A stretch of 64,000 bases of DNA. It comes from Azospirillum canadense. GTDB lineage: Bacteria > Pseudomonadota > Alphaproteobacteria > Azospirillales > Azospirillaceae. Of the stretch, positions 34,013 to 42,174 are shown piece by piece. Where the stretch lies: contig NZ_JAOQNG010000001.1 in NCBI RefSeq assembly GCF_025961225.1, forward strand, positions 843,001-907,000, given 5' to 3'. The stretch's first letter is position 1. Every line of letters starts with the position of its first letter. The notes beneath the pieces were generated by a model, which worked only from the letters and a program-made list of their open reading frames with translations, made no database searches and was not told where the DNA came from. A program made the position numbers and the translations under genes.

Positions 34013-34816
34013 TCAGTCCCGGCCGACCAGGTCGCGGTAGCAGTGCCAGGAGGCGTGGCCGATCAGCGGGAAGGCCAGCGCCATGCCGAGGAAGCCGGTG
34101 ACCATGCCGGCGGCCATGAACAACGCGATCAGGAAGCCCCAGACCGCCATGGCCTGCCAGTTCTCGCGCACCACGGTCACGCTGGTCGCCATGGCGGTGA
34201 AGACGTCGGTCTCGCGGTCCAGCAGCATGGGGATCGACACCACGCTGATGGCGAAGACCACGGTGGCGATCACCCCGCCCAGGATCGTCCCGGTCAGCAG
34301 GAACGGGATCGTCTGCGACGAGAAGAAGATGCGCTCGACCAGCTGGTCGAAGGCCGGCGGGTCCATGGAAAAGAACAGCGCGAAGATCAGGAAGGCGACG
34401 CGGATCCAGGCGAGCAGCGCCAACATCAGCGTCAGCCCGATGCCGGCGATCTGCATGCCGTTGCGGTGGTAGGCGCCGGCCACCCGGGCCAGCGTCGGGC
34501 GCTCCCCGCGCTCCAGCAGACGGCTCGTCTCGTAAAGGCCGACGGCCAGCACCGGCCCCAGCAGCATGAAGCCCGCCGCCATCGGCAGGATCAGGTAGCC
34601 CATGTCGTACATGGCGAGCCCGGCCACCAGCACGAAGCTGGAGACGACGGCCAGCACGCCATAGGCCAGGCTGATCACCGGGCTGGCGCACATGTCGCGC
34701 CACCCCGCGGTCAGCCACACCCAGGGACGGTCGGTGCCGACCACGCGGATGCGCGGCAGGAACCGGGACGGCTTGTGGAATTCGGATGCACCGCGATGAG
34801 ACCAGACGTCGACCAT
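34013..34816 (-). CDS. DUF2189 membrane protein
   Basis: 267 residues. The first 40 residues are polar (FHKPSRFLPRIRVVGTDRPW), then WLTAGWRDMCASPVISLAYGVLAV starts the first helix. Six or so hydrophobic segments follow, with LLGPVLAVGLYETSRLLERGE, DRETDVFTAMATSVTVVREN and FLGMALAFPLIGHASWHCYRDLV. Those blocks are the DUF2189 signature; its function is unknown and it is an inner-membrane protein. The C-terminal HASWHCYRDLV is conserved in the family. Monocistronic, terminator on its 3' side. Confidence 0.92.
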   Translation of the reverse strand: MVDVWSHRGASEFHKPSRFLPRIRVVGTDRPWVWLTAGWRDMCASPVISLAYGVLAVVSSFVLVAGLAMYDMGYLILPMAAGFMLLGPVLAVGLYETSRLLERGERPTLARVAGAYHRNGMQIAGIGLTLMLALLAWIRVAFLIFALFFSMDPPAFDQLVERIFFSSQTIPFLLTGTILGGVIATVVFAISVVSIPMLLDRETDVFTAMATSVTVVRENWQAMAVWGFLIALFMAAGMVTGFLGMALAFPLIGHASWHCYRDLVGRD

Positions 34817-35142
34817 GGCTGCGGCCTCCCCCTTATCCGGGAAATGTGTCGGTTCAGTCTTCTGTGGGCTTTGCCCGTTTGCCTCTCGTGGTGATCACTG
34901 TAGCGCAGCAATTTGCGGCTGAACAGATTGTCTGTTCGACGGACTGTTTCGGCGCGTAATTGTCACGAAAGTCAGAAGAGCCGGTCCCTTGGTGTGGTCC
35001 CTGTTCCTGGTTCCGGTCGCCGCCCCCTGTTGCCGGCAAGACTCACTCACCATGCGACCGTCGCGGGACCCGTCCACGATGGCTGACGCGGGAGTCGTCG
35101 CGGTGGTAGCAGAATGGGACTCAACGTCAGGGAATCCCGTTC
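34817..35142. promoter_or_regulatory. divergent intergenic region with a 17-bp palindrome
   Basis: 326 bp without a supported gene. At 34921-34937 lies GAACAGA-TTG-TCTGTTC, a perfect 7-bp inverted repeat over a 3-nt centre, like a TetR/GntR-class operator, followed by an AT-rich stretch. The region is flanked by the divergent DUF2189 gene and a small unknown gene, so it could control either. Confidence 0.5.
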
Positions 35143-35487
35143 ATGGCTCCGAAGGCCCTCAAGTCCCCCGCCCTCACCGTCGTCAAGGGCGGCATCAAGG
35201 GCGGCAAGACCCTTCCCCCCAACGCCGCCCGCCACATCGAGCGGCACAAGGCGGCGGCGCGGACACTGCGCAAGCCGACCGCCTTCCAGGCGCCGACCCC
35301 GGTCCTGGAGCAGGACGGCCGCGTCGCGTTCCCCGGCGTCGTCGAATACCGCCTGAACGACGGCACGACCGTTGCCACGCCGCCCGTGGACAACGGCATC
35401 ATCTACCAGCCGGTCATCCACGACCTCGCGCTCTACGACTGGATGCGCGCCCGCGGCCTGACCGAGACCGGCCACCGCGTCGTCTGA
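35143..35487 (+). CDS. small basic protein, unknown
   Basis: 114 residues. The first half is basic (MAPKALKSPALTVVKGGIKGG, HIERHKAAARTLRKP), the second contains a strand-rich stretch (VAFPGVVEYRLNDGTTVATPP) and ends with ALYDWMRARGLTETGHRVV. No known family, signal or membrane segment. Its ribosome site (TCAGGGAATC) is weak. Coding is supported by third-position GC bias. Confidence 0.6.
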   Translation: MAPKALKSPALTVVKGGIKGGKTLPPNAARHIERHKAAARTLRKPTAFQAPTPVLEQDGRVAFPGVVEYRLNDGTTVATPPVDNGIIYQPVIHDLALYDWMRARGLTETGHRVV

Positions 35488-35535
35488 CGCCATGTCAAGG
35501 CTCCGCCCTTCTCCCACCCGCGGGGGAAGGGCGTT

Positions 35536-35727
35536 TCAGTCCTCCACCTCCTTGCCGTCCACCTTCTTGCCATCCAGGTCCGTCGTCCGGCGCTCGCGCT
35601 CCTGCCGGTCGCGCTGCTTCTCCGTCTTGGTGCGTCCGAAACGCACGCGGTTCTCCTCCGCGACTTTTTCGCGCTCTTCCCGCTCGCGCATCTTTCGGAA
35701 TCGGTTCAGGTTGACGACATCACCCAT
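35536..35727 (-). CDS. DUF4169 protein
   Basis: 63 residues from ATG 35727. MGDVVNLNRFRKMREREE, ENRVRFGRTKTEKQRDRQE is the DUF4169 pattern: an N-terminal NLNRxRKxxxR segment and a very charged helical remainder containing NRVxFGRTKxEK. It is a small alphaproteobacterial protein of unknown role. An ATG 13 codons upstream is in frame but adds non-conserved residues. Confidence 0.85.
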   Translation of the reverse strand: MGDVVNLNRFRKMREREEREKVAEENRVRFGRTKTEKQRDRQERERRTTDLDGKKVDGKEVED

Positions 35728-35944
35728 GCGCGTTTCTCCAACGTCTCGTCCAAGGTCCCTGGCCACCCGCTGGCGCCTTGACCGGGGCCGGCGGCGATGT
35801 GCGGGGCGGGCGGAAACTCGGCCGTGGATTTGCCCAAATTGCTTGTTCTTGTCTGTGTCTTAGCTTAGCGAAACACCGCAGGGGCTGAAAGGTCCGGGCC
35901 TTGCGGACGGTAAGGCCGGTGGTGCGGGGGAGGGCGGGGCGTCG

Positions 35945-38900
35945 GTGAAGAAGATCCTGATCGCGGTTCTGGTCGTGCTTGCCGTTCTGGTCGGCGCCGT
36001 TCTCATCGTGCCCGGCTTCATCGACTGGAACAGCTACAAGGCCCAGATCGCCGAACGGGTGTCGTCGGCCACCGGCCGCGCCGTGGAGTTGAAGGGCGAC
36101 ATCGGCCTGTCGCTGCTGCCGTCGCCGGCCCTGACCGTGCGCGACGCGCGGCTCGCCAACGCGCCCGGTGGGTCGGAACCCGACATGGCCCGCCTGAAGG
36201 AGCTGGACGTCCGTGTGGCTCTCGGCCCGCTGCTCGGCGGGCGCATCCAGGTGCAGAGCATCCGCCTGATCGACCCGGTCTTCGTGTTCGAGGTGCTGCC
36301 CGACGGCCGCTTCAATTGGGACCTGTCCGGCGCCGACCGCCCGCCGGCCGCCGCCAACCAGGGCTCGGGCGACGGGCTGGCGTCGGCGGTCAGCTTCGAC
36401 CAGGTAACGGTCGAGAACGGCACCATTCTCTATCGCGACGCCCGGGCCGGCCGGTCGGAGACGCTGGACCGCCTGGACGCCCGCATCGTCGCCGGCAGCT
36501 TCACCGGCCCCTTCCAGGGGCAGGGCAGCTTCCGCGCGCGCGGCGTTCCCATGCGCGGGGAGATGTTCGTCAGCCGTCTCGTCGAGGGAGCGGCGGTGCA
36601 GGTCCGCGCGGCGCTGTCCATGGCCGACACCGACGCGACGCTCCGATTCGCCGGCATCGTGACCAAGGCGCCGGTCGGCGGCGGCTCGCGCGCCCAGGGC
36701 GACCTGCGGGTGGAGGGCGCCGACCTCTCCCGCGCGCTGGACAGCCTGACCGGCAAGCCGGCCGGGCAGGGCGGCGCCAACCCGGCGCTGGCGCAGAGCT
36801 TCAGCGTCCGCACGGCGGTGGAAGCCTCGGCGGCCGGGGCCAGCTTCACCAACCTGGAAGGCCAGCTCGGCGACACGCGCGCCACCGGCACCGCGACGTT
36901 GCGCAGCGGCGGCCCGGAGGCCGGCAGTCCGGCGCGGGCGGAGGTGACGCTGGGCCTCAACCGCCTGGACCTGGACGCTTGGCTCGACCGGGCCGGCACC
37001 TCCGGCTCCGGCGGCGCGGCGCCCGCAAACCCGGCACCCACCGGCGGGGGCAATACCCCGGCGAACGGCACCGCCGGCCGCCCCGGCAGCTTCGCGCTGC
37101 CGGAGGGGCTGGACGCCAAGCTCGACCTCTCCGTGGACGCCGTCACCTACAACGGCGGCATTGTGCGCCAGGGGCGGGTGGAGGCGAACCTGTCCGGCGG
37201 CACCCTCAACGTCGACCGTTTCAGCGCGCTGCTGCCCGGCGGGTCCGATTTCGTGGCGGCGGGGGAACTGGCGGCGGCCAACGGCCAGCCGGCGCTGAAC
37301 CTGCGGATGGAGGCGAACGCCGACAACCTGCGCGCCCTGCTGGAGTGGATGAAGGTGGACGTTCACGCGGTGCCGGCCGACCGGCTGCGCCGCGCCTCGC
37401 TGTCCGCGCAGGTGCAGGGGCGGCCGGGGCGGGTGGACGTCTCCGGGCTCGACCTGCGGGTGGACACCAGCCGCCTGTCCGGCGCCGTCGCCTATGTGGA
37501 CCGCGGCCGCCCGGCCTTCGGCGCACGACTCGACCTCGACCGCCTGAACCTCGACGCCTACCTGCCGCAGCCGGCGGAGAGCGGTGCCGTGGCGGCGGGG
37601 ACTCCCCCGGCGAACGCCGGCGGCAAGGGCGCCACCGACAAAGGCGCGAATGACAAGGGGGGCAACGCCCGTCAGCCGATGACGCCGGCGAACCTGCTCG
37701 CCTCGGTGGACGCCAACCTTGACCTCACCGTCGGGCAGCTGACCGTGCGCGGCCTGCCGGTGCAGGGGCTGCACCTGGACGCCACGGCGGCGGGCGGCGC
37801 CCTGTCGGTGAAGGAGGCGACGGTCGAGGATTTCGCCGGGCTGAAGGGCCGGCTGGACGGGCAGGCCGCCGGGATCGCCCCTCTGCGCGGCGCGCACCTG
37901 GCCCTGAACGTGGAGGCGGCCAGCCTCGACGGCCTGTCGCGGGTCGTGGCCTGGCCGGCCGGCGCCCCCGATCCGGAGAAGATCGGGCCGGTCAAGGCGC
38001 AGGCCCGCCTGTCCGGCGACACCGACCGCTTGGCGGTGGAACTGTCCATGGACGTGGTGGGTGGCAACCTGGAGGCCGGCGGCACGATGCTGAACCTGGA
38101 GCATAACCCCTCCGCCGACCTGAAGCTGCGCACCAAGCACCCAGAGCTAGGTCAGCTCGCCGCCCTCCTGTCCAACCGCGCGGAGGCCGCCGCCTACGGG
38201 CCCATGGACGTCTACGGGGAACTGGCGGGGACCAAGAAAGCCTTCACGCTCGCCAACATCCAAGGCACCGTCGCTGGAACCTCGTTGCGCGGCCGCGCCG
38301 CCGCCGACCTGAACGGGGCCAAGCCCCGTGTGGACGCGGAGATCCAGACCGGCGACCTCGACCTCGACCGGCTCGCCGCCGGTCCCGCCGCGGCGTCCCG
38401 CCGGCCGGGGGCGCCTGCCGGTGGCCCGGCGCCGGCCGGGAGCGACGCGCCCACCCCGACGGCCGACTCCGGCACCCTGGATTTCGGCTGGCTGAACAGC
38501 TTCGACGGGCGTCTGGCGCTGACCTCCGCGGCTCTGGTCAAAGGCGAGACGCGAATCGAGAAGCCGGCCCTGCGCGCCACCGTTCAGAACGGTGTGCTGA
38601 CGCTGGAGCAGTTCGACGGCGGCCTGCTCGGCGGCCAGCTGGGCATCACCGGCCGCCTTTCTTCCCCCAGCGGGCAGGCGCCGACCGCGGAGGCCGCGAT
38701 CACGCTGGTCAAGGCGAAGCTTGCCCAGGCGTTCAAGGGCGGGGGCATCGGCGGTGGGGCGGTCGACTTGGCCGGCGGCACTCTGGACCTCGAATCGACG
38801 CTGGCCTCCAGCGGTTCCAGCACCGACGCGATGCTGAGGGGGCTCAGCGGGCAGGGCCGGGTCAGCGCGCGCGACGGCGTGATCCGCGGCTTCGACCTGC

Positions 38901-39373
38901 GCGCCCTGCGCGACCGCCTGACCAAGCTCGACCGCCCGCAGGAGCTGCTGGGCGCGGTCATGGGCGGGCTGCAGGGCGGCGAGACGCAGTTCGCGCGGAT
39001 GGACGGCACCTTCGTGGTGGACCGCGGCGTTCTGCGCACCGAGGACCTGAAGCTCGACTCGGACGTCGGTCAGGCATCGGGGGCGGGGCAGGTCAACCTG
39101 CCGGCCAAGTCCATCGACATGCGCGTGCGCGTCACCATCCTGTCGGAGCAGGCGCTGCCGCCGCTGACCGTGCGCCTGTCCGGCCCGCTGGCCCAGCCGA
39201 CCCGCTCCTTCGAGATGCAGGAGGTGCAGGAGTATTTCGCCAAGCGCGCGGCCGAGGGCCTGCTGAACCGCGTGATCCCCAAGGACGTGCCGATCCCCGG
39301 CGCCGGCGGGGATGGCGCGCCGGTGAAGCCCGACACGCTGCTGAAGGGCCTGTTCGAGGGGCTGCGCCGGTGA
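35945..39373 (+). CDS. AsmA family protein (large, bridge-type envelope protein)
   Basis: 1142 residues from GTG 35945 (GTGAAGAAGATC). One N-terminal membrane helix (KILIAVLVVLAVLVGAVLIVPG) then SYKAQIAERVSSATGRAVELKG, the classic AsmA opening. A very long beta-helical-looking periplasmic body follows, with Pro/Ala/Gly linkers (about 355-385, 540-575, 815-850). The C-terminal AsmA_2 region starts near 860 and ends in the LPPLTVRLSGPLAQPTRSF stretch. AsmA-like/VPS13-type proteins are proposed to move phospholipids across the periplasm. The following gene is UbiK, 108 bp on. Length is at the high end for the family. Confidence 0.9.
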   Translation: MKKILIAVLVVLAVLVGAVLIVPGFIDWNSYKAQIAERVSSATGRAVELKGDIGLSLLPSPALTVRDARLANAPGGSEPDMARLKELDVRVALGPLLGGRIQVQSIRLIDPVFVFEVLPDGRFNWDLSGADRPPAAANQGSGDGLASAVSFDQVTVENGTILYRDARAGRSETLDRLDARIVAGSFTGPFQGQGSFRARGVPMRGEMFVSRLVEGAAVQVRAALSMADTDATLRFAGIVTKAPVGGGSRAQGDLRVEGADLSRALDSLTGKPAGQGGANPALAQSFSVRTAVEASAAGASFTNLEGQLGDTRATGTATLRSGGPEAGSPARAEVTLGLNRLDLDAWLDRAGTSGSGGAAPANPAPTGGGNTPANGTAGRPGSFALPEGLDAKLDLSVDAVTYNGGIVRQGRVEANLSGGTLNVDRFSALLPGGSDFVAAGELAAANGQPALNLRMEANADNLRALLEWMKVDVHAVPADRLRRASLSAQVQGRPGRVDVSGLDLRVDTSRLSGAVAYVDRGRPAFGARLDLDRLNLDAYLPQPAESGAVAAGTPPANAGGKGATDKGANDKGGNARQPMTPANLLASVDANLDLTVGQLTVRGLPVQGLHLDATAAGGALSVKEATVEDFAGLKGRLDGQAAGIAPLRGAHLALNVEAASLDGLSRVVAWPAGAPDPEKIGPVKAQARLSGDTDRLAVELSMDVVGGNLEAGGTMLNLEHNPSADLKLRTKHPELGQLAALLSNRAEAAAYGPMDVYGELAGTKKAFTLANIQGTVAGTSLRGRAAADLNGAKPRVDAEIQTGDLDLDRLAAGPAAASRRPGAPAGGPAPAGSDAPTPTADSGTLDFGWLNSFDGRLALTSAALVKGETRIEKPALRATVQNGVLTLEQFDGGLLGGQLGITGRLSSPSGQAPTAEAAITLVKAKLAQAFKGGGIGGGAVDLAGGTLDLESTLASSGSSTDAMLRGLSGQGRVSARDGVIRGFDLRALRDRLTKLDRPQELLGAVMGGLQGGETQFARMDGTFVVDRGVLRTEDLKLDSDVGQASGAGQVNLPAKSIDMRVRVTILSEQALPPLTVRLSGPLAQPTRSFEMQEVQEYFAKRAAEGLLNRVIPKDVPIPGAGGDGAPVKPDTLLKGLFEGLRR

Positions 39374-39481
39374 TCCGGCCAGCCCCGAACGATGCGCGCC
39401 CGTGACGCATCGCACCCAAGCCCGTTGAAGTTCTGCGGGGTGGGTCCCATAATGTGCCAACGAAACCCGGATTTTGAGTCG

Positions 39482-39898
39482 ATGCAGGTGGACAACAAGC
39501 TTCTGGACGATCTGGCCCGCGTCGCGGGTGGCGCGCTCGGCGCGCTGTCGTCCCTGCGTGAAGAGGCCGAGGCGCAGATGCGCCAGCAGTTCGAGCGCGT
39601 GCTGTCGCGGATGGACGTGGTCAGCCGCGAGGAATACGAGGCCGTTCGCGCCATGGCCGCCAAGGCCCGCGAGGAGCAGGAGGCGCTGACCGAGCGAATC
39701 ACCGCTCTGGAAGCGACGGTGGCCACCCTGCTCGCCGACCGCGCCCTGCGGCACGACGAGGGGGCGCCGCACCGCCGCGCTCCCGGCCAGGCCTCCAATC
39801 CCCAGGCCTCCAATCCCCAGGCCTCTGCCCAAGCCGGCAAGCCGACCGGCACGGCCCCCAGTCCAAGTGACGACTCGGGGCCCGGCGCCGGGGTCTGA
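39482..39898 (+). CDS. ubiK: UbiK-family accessory factor (membrane fusogenic type)
   Basis: 138 residues from ATG 39482. MQVDNKLLDDLARVAGGALGALSSLREE and QFERVLSRMDVVSREEYEAVRAMAAKAREEQ is the UbiK/YqiC signature: an amphipathic helix followed by a coiled coil ending in ITALEATVATL. In E. coli, UbiK supports ubiquinone synthesis under aerobic conditions. The tail from residue 95 is low-complexity and contains two identical QASNP units and a third variant, from 15-bp tandem repeats at 39787-39829. Confidence 0.9.
   Translation: MQVDNKLLDDLARVAGGALGALSSLREEAEAQMRQQFERVLSRMDVVSREEYEAVRAMAAKAREEQEALTERITALEATVATLLADRALRHDEGAPHRRAPGQASNPQASNPQASAQAGKPTGTAPSPSDDSGPGAGV
39787..39829. repeat. 15-bp tandem repeats in the ubiK 3' region
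   Basis: Two identical 15-bp units (39787-39801 and 39802-39816) and a partial third (39817-39829) encode the QASNP QASNP QASAQ tail. In-frame unit changes would alter the disordered tail length only. Confidence 0.85.
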
Positions 39899-40119
39899 TC
39901 CCGCCGCCACCGGTCACGAATCCATCACGGACGCACCGCCGAAAACCAGTTGCGCCGGCCTGACCCTTTTTGGCACGGTGCTTCCGGTGGTAGCCCCTCC
40001 GGTCGCCTGACACAACATCTCGGGGCTTTGGCTCTTGGCTGGATGAGCCTTGAGCCCGGCCTTGCCCCGGGGGCCTGGGGGCGGTGACGTCCACCGCGCC
40101 TTCACAGGAGGATGCCGAC

Positions 40120-40623
40120 ATGTCGGCTGTTGCCGTCGACACTCCCTCTTCCGCCCACAATCCCCTGGACATCGTCGAGGAGATCGTCACCGCCAACGAA
40201 TGGCCCTTCGAACGGGCCAGCGAGGACGAACTCGTCGTCGAGATCGGGGGCCGTTGGTGCGACTACCGGCTCTACTTCGTGTGGCAGCCCGACGTCAGCG
40301 CGATGCAGTTCTCCTGCCAGTTCGACATGAAGGTGCCATCATCCCGCCGGTCCGCGGTCAACGACCTGTTGGCCGAAGTGAACGCGCGCATGTGGCTCGG
40401 CCATTTCGACGTCTGCTCGGAGGAGCACACGCCGATGTTCCGCCAGACCATGCTGCTGCGCGGTTCGCGCGGGGCGACGGTGGAGCAGCTGGAAGACCTC
40501 GTGGAGATCGCGCTGTCGGAGTGCGAACGATTCTACCCCGCCTTCCAGTTCGTGATCTGGGGCGGCAAGTCGGCGTCGGACGCGGTGTCCGCCGCCATTC
40601 TGGACACCGTGGGCGAGGCGTAA
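40120..40623 (+). CDS. YbjN domain protein
   Basis: 167 residues from ATG 40120, chosen because AGGAGG (40106-40111) lies 8 nt upstream; an earlier in-frame ATG would place this site inside the gene. It matches YbjN: HNPLDIVEEIVTANEWPFERAS, VEIGGRWCDYRLYFVWQPDV, LLAEVNARMWLGHFDV. YbjN-type proteins are small alpha/beta proteins, possibly chaperone-like, linked to stress sensing and motility in E. coli. It is 4 bp from proC, so likely the first gene of an operon with proC and ybaK. Confidence 0.9.
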   Translation: MSAVAVDTPSSAHNPLDIVEEIVTANEWPFERASEDELVVEIGGRWCDYRLYFVWQPDVSAMQFSCQFDMKVPSSRRSAVNDLLAEVNARMWLGHFDVCSEEHTPMFRQTMLLRGSRGATVEQLEDLVEIALSECERFYPAFQFVIWGGKSASDAVSAAILDTVGEA

Positions 40624-40627
40624 GGTC

Positions 40628-41458
40628 ATGGCTGAAGGCGGCGCGCTGCTTCTGGTCGGCTGCGGAAAGATGGGCGGGGCCATGCTGGACGGCTGGCTGG
40701 CCGCCGGCACCGCGTCGCGCGTCGTGGTGGTGGAGCCCTCGGGCCTGCCGGAGAGCGTGCGCGGCAACCCCGCCGTCTCCGCCGCGACCGGCCCCGCCGA
40801 TCTTTTCTCCGGTGTGGGGCCCTCTGGTTTCGTGCCGGACGTCGTCGTCCTGGCGGTGAAGCCGCAGGTGATGGACACGGTCCTGCCCGGCTACCGCCCG
40901 CTGGTGCGCCCCGGCACCGTCTTCCTGTCCATCGCGGCAGGAAAGACGATCGGCTCCTTCGAAGCGCTGCTGGGCGGGGGGGCGGCTGTGGTCCGCTCCA
41001 TGCCCAACACCCCGGCCGCCATCGGACGCGGCATGACCGTCGCCGTGGGCAACGCTGCGGTCACCGAGGCGCAGCGCACGCTGTGCGACGCGCTGCTGCG
41101 CGCGGTCGGCGACGTCGCCTGGGTGGAGGACGAATCGCTCCTCGACCCGGTCACCGCCGTCTCGGGCAGCGGCCCGGCCTATGTGTTCCTGATGGTCGAG
41201 GCGATGGCCAAGGCCGGCGAGGCCGCAGGCCTGCCGGCGGAGCTTGCCATGCGCTTGGCGCGGGCCACCGTTGCGGGTGCCGGCGAGCTGATGCACCAAT
41301 CCCCGACCTCCGCCGCCGACCTGCGCAAGGCGGTGACCAGCCCGAACGGCACGACTCAGGCGGCGCTGGATGTGCTGATGGCCGGCGACGGCCTCCAACC
41401 CCTGATGGACCGCGCCATCGCCGCCGCCGCCCGCCGCTCGCGCGAACTGGCGCAGTAA
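40628..41458 (+). CDS. proC: pyrroline-5-carboxylate reductase
   Basis: 276 residues. LLLVGCGKMGGAMLDGWLA is the N-terminal NADPH-binding motif; VVVLAVKPQVMDTVLP, VFLSIAAGKTI, RSMPNTPAAIGRGMTV and the signature GSGPAYVFLMVEAMAKAGEA follow, with LRKAVTSPNGTTQAAL near the end. It catalyses the last step of proline synthesis with NAD(P)H. The start ATG 40628 is 4 bp after the YbjN stop. The length is normal and no residues of the active site are missing. Confidence 0.97.
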   Translation: MAEGGALLLVGCGKMGGAMLDGWLAAGTASRVVVVEPSGLPESVRGNPAVSAATGPADLFSGVGPSGFVPDVVVLAVKPQVMDTVLPGYRPLVRPGTVFLSIAAGKTIGSFEALLGGGAAVVRSMPNTPAAIGRGMTVAVGNAAVTEAQRTLCDALLRAVGDVAWVEDESLLDPVTAVSGSGPAYVFLMVEAMAKAGEAAGLPAELAMRLARATVAGAGELMHQSPTSAADLRKAVTSPNGTTQAALDVLMAGDGLQPLMDRAIAAAARRSRELAQ

Positions 41459-41467
41459 GCGGGCGCC

Positions 41468-41950
41468 ATGACCGACCTCAGCCCCTCCGCCCGCCGCGTC
41501 CAGGACCTTCTCGACCGGATCGGCCTCGGCCATCGGGTGGTGGAGCATGAGGGCAGCACCCGGACGTCGGAGGACGCGGCGAACGCCGTCGGCTGCACTG
41601 TGGCGGAGATCGCCAAGTCGCTGATCTTCCGCGGCAAGGACAGCGGGCGCCCGGTCCTGGTGGTGGCCAGCGGCGCCAACCGCGTCGACGAGAAGGCCGT
41701 CGGCCGGCTGATCGGCGAGAAGATCGAGCGTGCCGACCCCGACTTCGTGCGCGACAGCACCGGCTTCGCCATCGGCGGCGTGCCGCCCATCGGCCACGCG
41801 GTGCCGCCGCTGGTGCTGGTCGACGCCGACCTGATGGCGCTGGACAGGATCTGGGCCGCCGCCGGCACGCCCAACGCCGTCTTCCAACTCACCCCCGCGC
41901 AGCTGGTCAGCATGACCGGCGGTCGCGTGGAGGTGGTGCGAAAAGGGTAA
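41468..41950 (+). CDS. YbaK/EbsC-type aminoacyl-tRNA deacylase
   Basis: 160 residues. VVEHEGSTRTSEDAANAVGC, EIAKSLIFRGKDSGRPVLVVASG and DFVRDSTGFAIGGVPPIGHAVPP are the YbaK/ProX-domain landmarks, including the conserved lysine in IAKSL and the GG.P.GH glycine-rich segment. These hydrolyse mischarged tRNA, typically Cys-tRNAPro or Ala-tRNAPro. The specificity here is unassigned. It follows proC by 9 bp, which fits a shared transcript with a proline/tRNAPro theme. Confidence 0.92.
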   Translation: MTDLSPSARRVQDLLDRIGLGHRVVEHEGSTRTSEDAANAVGCTVAEIAKSLIFRGKDSGRPVLVVASGANRVDEKAVGRLIGEKIERADPDFVRDSTGFAIGGVPPIGHAVPPLVLVDADLMALDRIWAAAGTPNAVFQLTPAQLVSMTGGRVEVVRKG

Positions 41951-42174
41951 AGCAGCCCATTCCGGAAGGCTGGGTCAAGCGGGCGCTTTGACCCGGGCGG
42001 TTTGATGGCGGCAGATTGCCCCGCGACACGTCCGCGCAACGTCGGCGCTGCCCCCTTCCAAGCCCTTGGCTTCTCTGGCAAGACTCTCCGCAACCCAGCC
42101 GCCGGGAGGTTCAGCCGAACAGGCTTGCCCGAACCCGGCGGGACACTCCTGCGAGAGGCTGAAGGGAGGCCCCG

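Noticed and set aside
35720..38140. An 806-residue minus-strand open frame opposite the AsmA gene
   Set aside because: Antisense shadow; AsmA has the correct signal-like helix, motif order and ribosome context.
39970..39990. A possible sigma-54 site (tggcacggtgcttcc) before the YbjN gene
   Set aside because: The -12 part lacks GC at the required distance; only half the consensus matches.
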